Assembly (NCBI GenBank): GCA_000508965.1
Contig: BAHV02000021.1
Location: 186,001-250,000 of the forward strand
Source of the DNA: Dielma sp000508965
GTDB lineage: Bacteria; Bacillota_I; Bacilli_A; Erysipelotrichales; Erysipelotrichaceae
Reading direction: 5' to 3'
Length of the DNA: 64,000 nucleotides
The position numbers and the translations under genes are program-made. Below, piece by piece: positions 46,021-53,743 of the stretch. How positions within the stretch are numbered: position 1 is the stretch's first letter; every line of letters begins with the position of its first letter. The notes below the pieces were generated by a model. That model ran no database searches. It worked only from the letters and a program-made list of their open reading frames with translations, and had not been told where the DNA came from.

Positions 46021-46724
46021 GACAATACCTCGCCAACACCAAAATCAGTATTGTTCCACAGAACTTCAATTTTTGGATCAGCTTCTAAATAAGCATATTT
46101 TTCCCTGAACCAAGCAGCAATCTGAGGATCTTCCTTAATCTTTGTTGTATTATTTACATACATATTAACACAGCCATATTCAAAATATTTTTGAAGATAT
46201 TCCATGTCACGGTCAATCATTTCCTTACTCTGCCCTTGAATTCCTACCATCAGACAAATCGATTTAAAATACTGCGCAACCTCTTCCGGTCCGCTGAAAA
46301 CCGTTCCCTTTTTTAAAACACGATTCCTAAAATCATCATCAAAGGTTTCTACACCATTTTTAAAAATAATAGGAATTTGGAAATAGTCTTCGATTTCAGA
46401 TAAACGCTCACGATAACACCAATAGACCTCAAAAAATAATTTTTTTATGCCCTTCTCCTGAACAATTCCGCGTAGTTCCGCTAATGTCTGTGCCGGCAGT
46501 TCAAATACACTGCCTGAATTGATAACCTCCAAAACACCAAATTCACCGGTAATCTGCCGCAGAACATTGCGGTTAAACTCAACCATCGACGCTTCATCTT
46601 CATCATTATCAAGGGTATAATCGCAGAATGCACATCTGCCCCAAATACAAGGTCTGCCTTTCAGCAGTACGATTTCGCGCCGGTTTTTAGCTGTTACTTT
46701 ACTGTAACGCACCATATCACTCAT
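46017..46724 (-). CDS. queL: Radical-SAM queuosine lyase-like protein
   Basis: 235 residues. A cysteine set RPCIWGRCAFCDY near residue 25 fits an Fe-S cluster binding loop but with CX4CX2C spacing instead of the usual CX3CX2C. A partial TIM barrel follows (LEVINSGSVFEL, FFEVYWCYRERL, LMVGIQGQ). A radical-SAM enzyme next to queT is the arrangement known for QueL, which releases queuine from queuosine phosphate in salvage. The link rests on that neighbour plus size; QueK is not seen here. Ribosome site GGGAGG, start ATG at 46724. Confidence 0.65.
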   Translation of the reverse strand: MSDMVRYSKVTAKNRREIVLLKGRPCIWGRCAFCDYTLDNDEDEASMVEFNRNVLRQITGEFGVLEVINSGSVFELPAQTLAELRGIVQEKGIKKLFFEVYWCYRERLSEIEDYFQIPIIFKNGVETFDDDFRNRVLKKGTVFSGPEEVAQYFKSICLMVGIQGQSKEMIDRDMEYLQKYFEYGCVNMYVNNTTKIKEDPQIAAWFREKYAYLEADPKIEVLWNNTDFGVGEVLS

Positions 46725-46739
46725 TAAATTTTCCTCCCT

Positions 46740-46852
46740 GTTTTTTATTTATGAGATGGTTATGCAAGGAACATCTCACTCCTTTAGTTAAAGGTTTATT
46801 TATATTTTGTTACTAATAGTTACTAAATACAATTAATTTTTATCCCTTAACC
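46740..46852 (-). promoter_or_regulatory. Structured leader of the queL-queT transcript
   Basis: Between the promoter and the radical-SAM gene the leader holds mutually exclusive pairings: GTTAAGG can pair with CCTTTAAC, or CCTTTA with TAAAGG. It also has a decoy ribosome site AAAGGAG before a four-codon ORF (M-F-L-A) and a GAGATG/CATCTC hairpin. This hints at a ligand-sensing leader, but it matches no preQ1 class I can recall in full. Confidence 0.35.
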
Positions 46853-46857
46853 CGCAT

Positions 46858-46884
46858 ATTATAGCACATTTATTTATAATGCAA
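46858..46884 (-). promoter_or_regulatory. Extended -10 promoter of queL-queT
   Basis: TATAAT (46863-46858) preceded by TGC gives an extended -10; TTGCAT (46884-46879) lies at a short 15-bp spacing. Confidence 0.55.
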
Positions 46885-46971
46885 TATATAAAAAAATGTC
46901 TGGTTCAGCTTGATGTAACGTCGAATTTTGCACTTATCAGCTAATTAATTGCCAAATAACAGCTGTGTTAT

Positions 46972-47017
46972 GCCAAAAAGCAAAAGAATCACTGCATTGA
47001 GTGACTCACTTGCTTTT
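46972..47017 (-). terminator. Terminator of the PTS/M20/rpoN operon
   Basis: On the minus strand AAAAGCAA pairs with TTGCTTTT around an inner GTGAGTCAC/GTGATTC stem and continues into TTTTTGG. It follows the HAD gene by 68 bp. Confidence 0.8.
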
Positions 47018-47084
47018 GATCAAATGAAAGGATGTCTGATCAATTATTTCAAACAGTGAGATCATCACTCCCCACTGTAGAAAT

Positions 47085-47738
47085 CTAATTTTTAAATAGA
47101 TACTTTAAGACGGCTGATAAATCATCGAGCACAACTTCAGCGCATGCAATCATTTCAGCATCCGGACTGATTAAATCAGGCACCAGGATCGACTTGATCT
47201 TCGCCTGTTTTGCGCTCAGCAAACCATTCTTTGAATCTTCAACTACGATGCACTCATCCTCGTTTAGATGATAGCGCTGCATGGCTAATAAATAAATATC
47301 CGGAGCAGGCTTGCCATGCTGAACCTCATCACCGCAGACGATCTTCTCAATCAAATCCGCTAACCCTGACGCCGCCAGCTTTTCACCTACGCTGACAGTA
47401 TAAGAGGAAGTTACCACAATGCATTCTACATGCTCACGCTGCGCCTTAAGCAATAATTCGCGGGCGCCTTTTTTGGCTTTGATTCCCTGTTCTTTTAAAA
47501 TCTGTGCCATGACCTGATGCCGATAAGCTTGAAAAGCTTCAGCATCAACATTTTCGGGCAATACCTTTTTCACTAAGTCCTGAGCGGTTTGTTTAGTCAT
47601 GCCTGTCAGCTGATTTAAAAATGATTCATCGGCTGTAAAGCCAAAATGCTCAGCCGCTTTTTGCCATGCCATTCTGGGAATCCGCTCAGAATCAATCAAT
47701 GTGCCATCCAAATCAAGAAGTAATGCCTTCATCATCAT
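47085..47738 (-). CDS. HAD hydrolase, beta-phosphoglucomutase-like
   Basis: 217 residues, HAD subfamily I with an alpha-helical cap. Catalytic motifs: LLLDLDGTLIDSE (nucleophile Asp), VVTSSYT, Lys in GKPAPDIY and Asp in VVEDSKNG. It dephosphorylates or isomerises a sugar phosphate. As last gene of the second mannose-family PTS operon, it may act on the imported phosphosugar. It starts directly after the EamA stop. Confidence 0.88.
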   Translation of the reverse strand: MMMKALLLDLDGTLIDSERIPRMAWQKAAEHFGFTADESFLNQLTGMTKQTAQDLVKKVLPENVDAEAFQAYRHQVMAQILKEQGIKAKKGARELLLKAQREHVECIVVTSSYTVSVGEKLAASGLADLIEKIVCGDEVQHGKPAPDIYLLAMQRYHLNEDECIVVEDSKNGLLSAKQAKIKSILVPDLISPDAEMIACAEVVLDDLSAVLKYLFKN

Positions 47739-48629
47739 TTACGCTGCCTTTCTTCGCTGCTTCACCTTGCGATTTTCAAATACTACCAGTAAAACGATAG
47801 CTGCTATTATTATCGTACATCCCAGCAATTTAGAAAAGGATAAACTTTCATTTAGAAACAGCCATTCACAAACCACACTGTTAATTGGCTCAAACAAACA
47901 GAAAATTGAAGCTGTCGTTGCCCCCAGCTTTTTAATTCCCACCTGCAGCAAGGTAATCGCAAATACTGAATTCAGGACTGCCAATAAAATGATTAAACTA
48001 AGACAGACAAGATCCAGCCGCCAAATAATTTCATGGGTAAATAAATTCAGAATCAGCATGCAGACACATATAATCAAGGAAATATTGAATGAATACACAA
48101 AAGGATTGATTTCCTTCAGATTCTTTTTTTCAGTCAAAACCATATAAAATGCATAAGTACAGCCGGAACCAACCGCCATTAAAAGACCGCCCATTTTCTC
48201 CATATCATGCAGATCCATAAAACAGCAAGTGCCAAGCAGCGCCAAAATCAACGCGAGCGTCTTGCCGCCGCCCAGCTTTTCACCGTAACAGAACCGGCAA
48301 AGCAGCGCCACAAAGATCGGATATAGAAAATGCAGCGTAGTAGCAGTACCTACGGAAATCCAGTTATAGGAATAGCTAAGCAAAAGGGTTGTTCCAGTTG
48401 AACCAATTACACCGGTTATTAACATATTTAACCGCATATCCCCGCGCATTTGAAAGGACGCGTGCTGACGCTTGGCCAGTAAATACAAAACCGGCATAAT
48501 AATGAGATTCCGATAGAAAATCACAGTCATCGCATTACTGCCCAGCCCATAAATATATTTTGTCAGAACGGGAGTAAAGCCAAAAATCATGGCGGAAATC
48601 ACCGTCATTAAGATACCCGCGATATTCAC
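47739..48629 (-). CDS. EamA/DMT-family transporter
   Basis: 296 residues with ten helices in two EamA repeats (MIFGFTPVLTKYIYGLG at the start; the second repeat from about 155; FEPINSVVCEWLFLNE near 255 is typical). Drug/metabolite exporters of this family move small metabolites or amino acids. Located between rpoN and the HAD gene, so probably co-transcribed with the PTS operon. Confidence 0.88.
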   Translation of the reverse strand: MNIAGILMTVISAMIFGFTPVLTKYIYGLGSNAMTVIFYRNLIIMPVLYLLAKRQHASFQMRGDMRLNMLITGVIGSTGTTLLLSYSYNWISVGTATTLHFLYPIFVALLCRFCYGEKLGGGKTLALILALLGTCCFMDLHDMEKMGGLLMAVGSGCTYAFYMVLTEKKNLKEINPFVYSFNISLIICVCMLILNLFTHEIIWRLDLVCLSLIILLAVLNSVFAITLLQVGIKKLGATTASIFCLFEPINSVVCEWLFLNESLSFSKLLGCTIIIAAIVLLVVFENRKVKQRRKAA

Positions 48630-48658
48630 GATCTCACCCCTCTGCTTAGATATCTATT

Positions 48659-49912
48659 TTAAAAATTCTTACGCTTATACGCAGGAGGAATATTTAATAT
48701 TTTGCGATACTTTGCAATCGCACTTCTTGATATTTCAACTCCCTCATCTTTAAGGATCAGCATTAATTCCTGATCACTATACGGATGTTCCTTATTCTCA
48801 TGCTTAATGAATTGCTGAAGCTGCTCCATGATTTGCTGATTACTTTCACCGCTCTTAACAGCAGCAGTAAAAAGCTGTTTAATTTCCATAAACTGCCCGT
48901 CAAACTGCAAAGTTTTATCCTTAATACATCTTGATACCGTTGATTCATTTAAGTTAAGCGCATTGCTTAACATTTTTAGTGACATTGGTTTTAAATCACC
49001 CTGATGTAGAAAATAAGCTTCCTGAATAATCAGAATCTGAGCCATCACATTCAGCAACGTTGAACAGCGGCGGGTAATACCGCTGATTAGCTGCTGTGCA
49101 TCCAGTACATATTTTTTGCGTATCGCTTTCACACTCTCATCTTCATCATCAAAACAAATTGTAGAAATCTGGAGATGATAGATAGCGCGATCCTTTAATT
49201 CAACACAGAGACCTTCATCATTATGTTTGATAATTACATCCGGCTCAATAGGCGCTGACACCGAAGCATACCGCGCGCCCGGTTTGGGATCAAGGGATCG
49301 AATCAAAGCAACTGCCTTTACCACATCCTCCAGTTCTTCCTTCAGCTTTACAGCAAGCTGTTTTAATTTATTCTCAGCCAGCAGCTCCAGCTCCTGTTCG
49401 ATAATTTCAATTGCCAGATCAGCATAAATAGTATCACTGTGAATCAGCTGTAAGATCAGACAGTCCTTTAAGTTAAAAGCACCGATGCCATAAGGTTCAA
49501 ATGATCTCAGATCAGCCAGTGCTCTTTCTGCAGTTTTCACATCGCTGTTCAGCAGACGGCATATTTCATCAAGCGTCATATTCAAATAACCATTGGAATC
49601 AAGAAGCAGGATGAGCGCTTCAATCAGCCGCTCATCCTCATAATCACCAACTCTCAGCTGGCTCATCAGCACATCCGTTAAAGTTTCTTCTGGCTGGATA
49701 TAATTCAAAATTAAATCAAAATCAGGATCACCCTTGAAATAATTGTCATCCATTTCTAAAAAAGGATTATTCTCCAGTTCCAGCTCAACCAGTGACGATA
49801 ATTCATCACTGCCCATTTCCAAAAGACGCAGCTCTTGAATCTGCTGCTTGGCATAGACTTGCTTCTGCTTTTGTTTCTGCGCTTGGGTTGTCTGGTATTT
49901 CATCTTCAACAC
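48659..49912 (-). CDS. rpoN: RNA polymerase sigma-54 factor
   Basis: 417 residues, the short Bacillota form. Region I is Gln-rich (TTQAQKQKQKQVYAKQQIQE) and needed for activator response. The core-binding domain spans about 95-240, the helix-turn-helix about 300-325 (LSNALNLNESTVSRCI), and the RpoN box near the end reads SRSAIAKYRKILNIPP instead of the usual ARRTVAKYRE, still recognisable. Reads -24/-12 promoters and needs AAA+ activators such as the LevR homolog at 53.7 kb. It lies 27 bp after the M20 gene within the PTS operon whose own promoter looks sigma-54 dependent. Confidence 0.95.
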   Translation of the reverse strand: MLKMKYQTTQAQKQKQKQVYAKQQIQELRLLEMGSDELSSLVELELENNPFLEMDDNYFKGDPDFDLILNYIQPEETLTDVLMSQLRVGDYEDERLIEALILLLDSNGYLNMTLDEICRLLNSDVKTAERALADLRSFEPYGIGAFNLKDCLILQLIHSDTIYADLAIEIIEQELELLAENKLKQLAVKLKEELEDVVKAVALIRSLDPKPGARYASVSAPIEPDVIIKHNDEGLCVELKDRAIYHLQISTICFDDEDESVKAIRKKYVLDAQQLISGITRRCSTLLNVMAQILIIQEAYFLHQGDLKPMSLKMLSNALNLNESTVSRCIKDKTLQFDGQFMEIKQLFTAAVKSGESNQQIMEQLQQFIKHENKEHPYSDQELMLILKDEGVEISRSAIAKYRKILNIPPAYKRKNF

Positions 49913-49939
49913 ATCCTACTTTCTGCCAACTGATACAAC

Positions 49940-51130
49940 CTAATCTTCGTTTTTCAAACGTTCAGCGAGTTCTTCCTTAGCAGCTTCAAGAATTTCCGGA
50001 TGGGTCAAGAATTCCATAGCGGTTCTGCCCATAGCCTTAGAAGCAATTTCCAAACAATGACGGCCATTCTCTGAAATTGCCAATTCTCTGAACTGTGCGG
50101 TATGATTACTGATTTTATAATCAGGGAATATTGTTACATATGGATTACAAATCGGTATTCGGCGAGAGACATTACCTAAATCTTCACCGCCGTAATCAAA
50201 CGGCATGCCCTCAAGCAGCGGTTCATTTAAAGCTATCAGTTCTTTGCGGCACACTTCTGATAAGATTTCATTCGGCACCCGTCCCTGATACCCTTCTTCA
50301 ATCGTGATTTTCACATCACAGTCAAGCGCGTGAGCACAGCCTTCGGCGCAGTGTCTAACTTTTTCCGCATTCATTTTCAAATCCTTCAGACTGAAAGAAG
50401 AAATACTGCCCTTCACATGTGCATAATCAGGAATTAAGCCGGTACCCTTACCGCCCTCGGTAATAATACCGGAAAGCCGCATATCACCTTTAAAATGCTG
50501 ACGCAATAAACCCGTAGCCACAAAATACAAATTAGCCGCGCTTAATGCGTTGATGCCGTTTTCCGGATGACTGCCGGCATGGGCAGACTTACCGAAAAAT
50601 TCAATATCCAGTCGCATTGATGACATGCAGGCACCTGCCAAACGAGTTGGAGCACTCGTTGGATGCTGCATAATCACCGCATCCACCTCATCAAAAATAC
50701 CTGCTTCCAGCAATTTGATCTTGCCGCCGCCGCTCTCTTCTGCCGGTGTTCCGATAACATACAGCGTACCTGTCACAGACTGTTCATCGAGAAAATGCTT
50801 AGCCTCAATCGCCGCACCTAAAGCACTCGTACAAATCAGATTGTGACCGCAGGCATGACCCAGCTCCGGCAGCGCGTCATATTCTGACACAATGGCCACT
50901 ACCGGTTTGCCTGATCCGGTTTTAGCCGTAAAGGCGGTAGGCACATTGCCTGCCCCCTCAACGACTTCAAATCCCATTTTCTTCAGATAATCACACTGTA
51001 CTTTACAAGCCTTATATTCCTCATAAGCTAATTCAGGGTTGGCATGTACATAACGGGAAATCTCCCACAGCTCATCAAGATGCCCGTCCAAATAACGATC
51101 ACACTGCTGTTTGATCCATGACATTTCCAT
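49940..51130 (-). CDS. M20-family amidohydrolase (AbgB/aminoacylase-like)
   Basis: 396 residues. Binuclear zinc hydrolase: SEYDALPELGHACGHN (about 83-98), catalytic GTPAEESGGGK (about 127-137), QHPTSA (about 155), and the lid domain from about 175 to 290. Family members split N-acyl amino acids, dipeptides or p-aminobenzoyl-glutamate. In this PTS operon it may deacylate an N-acyl amino sugar or a sugar-amino acid conjugate after import (inference). 10 bp after the IID gene, cytosolic. Confidence 0.88.
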   Translation of the reverse strand: MEMSWIKQQCDRYLDGHLDELWEISRYVHANPELAYEEYKACKVQCDYLKKMGFEVVEGAGNVPTAFTAKTGSGKPVVAIVSEYDALPELGHACGHNLICTSALGAAIEAKHFLDEQSVTGTLYVIGTPAEESGGGKIKLLEAGIFDEVDAVIMQHPTSAPTRLAGACMSSMRLDIEFFGKSAHAGSHPENGINALSAANLYFVATGLLRQHFKGDMRLSGIITEGGKGTGLIPDYAHVKGSISSFSLKDLKMNAEKVRHCAEGCAHALDCDVKITIEEGYQGRVPNEILSEVCRKELIALNEPLLEGMPFDYGGEDLGNVSRRIPICNPYVTIFPDYKISNHTAQFRELAISENGRHCLEIASKAMGRTAMEFLTHPEILEAAKEELAERLKNED

Positions 51131-51140
51131 TTTGCTGACC

Positions 51141-51959
51141 TTAACCTAAAATGCCAAAGAACGCGGCAATAATTGAAATCGCAAGGATTGTAAATACCAG
51201 TTTAATATAATTTTGACCTTTATGCGTAAAATACCAATAAATACCAAATACTGCCAATAATTGAAGCATACCGGGAAGAATTGCATCCAGATTAGCCTGC
51301 AGACCAATTTCTGCGCCAGTGGATGACATTGTCCATGCCAATGGTGTAGAAACCTTAACATAAGAAGCGGATAAAGCACCCATCATCAATAAGCCTAAAA
51401 CTGACGCGGCAGTAATTAAAGTATTCATCGTACCTGATTTTAATAGCTTCGGTACTGCCTCACTGCCTAATTTATAACCTAAATTACAAGTATAACGGCC
51501 GACCACAAAGATCATGATTGAAAAAATAGGCGGGAATAATAAAGCCACCGGACTTCCCTCAAGAGCGAAAGTACATGCCATACCTAATAAGATAGCTTTA
51601 GACATACCCCAGATCAATGTATCACCGATACCGGCAATAGGGCCCATTAAACCAAGCTTGATACCTGTAATAACATCACCGGTAAGATTGCCCTTAGCTT
51701 TTTCTTCTTCCATGGCCAAAGCGATACCGACGACAACAGCACCAATTGTACCCTCTGTGTTATAGAATTCCAAATGACGCTGTAAAGCTTCCTTATAAGC
51801 TTCATCGTCATCCTTATAGATTTTTCTTAAATTCTTTGCCATCGCGGCACAGAATGAAGGTGCCTGAAGACGTTCATAAGAGTTATTTGTTTCAGCAGCT
51901 AAATACCAATATAAGTGTGCCTGATTGACTTCCTTTTTAGTTAATAAACGTTCTGACAT
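51141..51959 (-). CDS. PTS mannose-family IID (second system)
   Basis: 272 residues. NNSYERLQAPSFCAAM and MGPIAGIGDTLIWG identify IID; the C-terminal third is membrane helices. Start overlaps the IIC stop by one base (TAATG). Similar overall to the IID at 31.8 kb but clearly diverged, as expected for another substrate. Confidence 0.94.
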   Translation of the reverse strand: MSERLLTKKEVNQAHLYWYLAAETNNSYERLQAPSFCAAMAKNLRKIYKDDDEAYKEALQRHLEFYNTEGTIGAVVVGIALAMEEEKAKGNLTGDVITGIKLGLMGPIAGIGDTLIWGMSKAILLGMACTFALEGSPVALLFPPIFSIMIFVVGRYTCNLGYKLGSEAVPKLLKSGTMNTLITAASVLGLLMMGALSASYVKVSTPLAWTMSSTGAEIGLQANLDAILPGMLQLLAVFGIYWYFTHKGQNYIKLVFTILAISIIAAFFGILG

Positions 51960-52708
51960 TATGCTTGCGCCCCTTTCTTACTATCTCTATAAATCATCAG
52001 TGCAGCGATACAGATACCGAATACTGCACATGCCATATTGCCGATACCTAAATACTTAACCGCAAAGAAACCGATGAAGTAATAAGGCAGTAATTCATTA
52101 CGTCCAATAGACATGATAATAACCGCGAAACCAATAGCAGGCAGAATACCTCCGGCTACTGACAGACCGGTTGTGATAAAGGCAGGCAGATAGTTAAGCA
52201 ATACTTGTACAGCGTCAGCTCCAAACAGATTTACTGCGAATACCGGGATAAAACGAATAAAGAATGCGGTAATAGTAGGATAAACCATCGCGCAGCGATA
52301 AATCCCCTTCTCATCACCCTTAGCGGCAAAATCATCAGCCTTATGTAACCAAATCAAATTACTTGTACGGCGAATCTGATCGACAAATGAACCGAGAATG
52401 CCGAATGGAACCGCGATCGTAACCGCTGTATCGACATCTAAGCCTAGCTGTAAAGCAACCGGAATCGAAATACACGCTGCCAATGCACCGTCACTCGGTA
52501 CGTTGCCGCCGGTAAATACAACCCCTAAATATAATAGATTGATCGATGCGCCGATAATTAAACCATTGGCTACATCACCAAAAAGCAAACCATAAATAAA
52601 GCCTAAGAATACCGGTGCGCCCAATGTGCTGGATATACCATATCCGATTCTCGAAGTACCCAGAAAATAAAGGATACCGCTGATGACTGCAATCATGAAT
52701 GTTGTCAT
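51959..52708 (-). CDS. PTS mannose-family IIC (second system)
   Basis: 249 residues, the substrate-binding membrane subunit with about eight helices. TGGNVPSDGALAACISIP and FGILGSFVDQIRR are the conserved IIC loops. Coupled to IID. The ribosome site is AGGAG before ATG at 52708. Confidence 0.94.
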   Translation of the reverse strand: MTTFMIAVISGILYFLGTSRIGYGISSTLGAPVFLGFIYGLLFGDVANGLIIGASINLLYLGVVFTGGNVPSDGALAACISIPVALQLGLDVDTAVTIAVPFGILGSFVDQIRRTSNLIWLHKADDFAAKGDEKGIYRCAMVYPTITAFFIRFIPVFAVNLFGADAVQVLLNYLPAFITTGLSVAGGILPAIGFAVIIMSIGRNELLPYYFIGFFAVKYLGIGNMACAVFGICIAALMIYRDSKKGAQA

Positions 52709-52731
52709 AATTTCTTTCTCCTCTTTCTAAT

Positions 52732-53223
52732 TTAGAATTTTACTTTTTCCATTACTTTTTCATATTCCGCAGATGGATCATCCGGTACCTGATGGAAATA
52801 AACACGAACACCGGCATGCTGCATTTCACTTAATTGATCCGCATCACTCTTATCTAAAGTGATCGGTCCATAAACAATCTTACGTCCCGGCTGTGCGCCA
52901 AGACCGCCAATCTGCAGTTCTTTGATTTCAAAACCCTCTTTGAAACAGCGGTAAGCATCAGGCACACTCTTAAACAATACTAAGACTTCACCCTCGCCAA
53001 ACTGGTTTTCTTTCCATTCTTTGATCGCATCATTGATGCTGTATACCTGAACATCAACCCCCGGAGGCGCTGCCATGATATACACGCTGCGCATAAATTC
53101 ATTTGATGCCAGTGAATCATCAATAACCACAATCTTATTGGAACGGGTAATTTTGATCCATTTGTTTACAACCTGTCCGTGGATCAGACGGAAATCAATA
53201 CGAATAAGCTTAATGTTTGCCAT
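52732..53223 (-). CDS. PTS mannose-family IIB (second system)
   Basis: 163 residues. Phospho-His in DFRLIHGQV (about 15), AAPPGV and IGGLGAQPGRK segments. Cytosolic transfer from IIA to sugar. 5 bp after the IIA gene. Confidence 0.94.
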   Translation of the reverse strand: MANIKLIRIDFRLIHGQVVNKWIKITRSNKIVVIDDSLASNEFMRSVYIMAAPPGVDVQVYSINDAIKEWKENQFGEGEVLVLFKSVPDAYRCFKEGFEIKELQIGGLGAQPGRKIVYGPITLDKSDADQLSEMQHAGVRVYFHQVPDDPSAEYEKVMEKVKF

Positions 53224-53228
53224 ATTTA

Positions 53229-53633
53229 TTACCTTCCTTTCAGATATGAAAGCACATCTCTGCCGCTTTCTTTTAAGGTATTTAAACCTAATTCAATCAA
53301 TTCCTTGCTTTCTAAATTATTCTTTTGTGAATCCATTTCCAATAACATCGCCAGATTAACACCGGTTATGATCTGTAAATCATAACGCTGAGTCAGCTGT
53401 GCCACTGTATTGCACGGCGTACCGCCAAATAAATCAACAAGACAAATAATTGACTGTCCCTCCAGCTCTTTTAGCTTTTCCTCGATTTGCTGCATGTAGA
53501 TTTCAGGTTCAACGCCCTGCAGCAGTGAAAGCGCATAAACATTCTTTAGTTGTCCTCCAATCATTTCCGCGGATTTGATTAATTCCTCACCGAAGCGTCC
53601 ATGTGTGCAAATCAGGAATACATGGTTACTCAT
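53229..53633 (-). CDS. PTS mannose-family IIA (second system)
   Basis: 134 residues with phospho-His in ICTHGRFG (about 11) and VDLFGGTPCNTVA (about 66). First gene of the sigma-54-type operon; the -24/-12 element ends 41 bp before its ATG. Its phosphorylation state likely feeds back on the LevR-type activator encoded upstream. Confidence 0.93.
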   Translation of the reverse strand: MSNHVFLICTHGRFGEELIKSAEMIGGQLKNVYALSLLQGVEPEIYMQQIEEKLKELEGQSIICLVDLFGGTPCNTVAQLTQRYDLQIITGVNLAMLLEMDSQKNNLESKELIELGLNTLKESGRDVLSYLKGR

Positions 53634-53673
53634 TCAAACTTCTCCTTTCAAAGTTAACTTTCACCTATATACC

Positions 53674-53690
53674 AGCAAGAATCGTGGCAA
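53674..53690 (-). promoter_or_regulatory. Sigma-54 (-24/-12) promoter of the PTS/M20/rpoN operon
   Basis: TTGCCACGATTCTTGCT on the minus strand matches the consensus YTGGCACGRNNNTTGCW at every defined position except one (C for the second G of the -24 GG). Spacing is exact. Placed between the LevR terminator and the IIA gene, with the activator upstream and rpoN in the operon. Confidence 0.8.
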
Positions 53691-53693
53691 CTT

Positions 53694-53723
53694 AAAAAAG
53701 ATGCGAGATTTCCGCATCTTTTT
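53694..53723 (-). terminator. Terminator of the LevR gene
   Basis: AAAAAGATGCG and CGCATCTTTTTT form an 11-bp stem around GAAATCT. It ends 4 bp before the -24/-12 promoter, insulating the operon from read-through. Confidence 0.9.
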
Positions 53724-53743
53724 CGACAATTTTCTTCTGTGTG

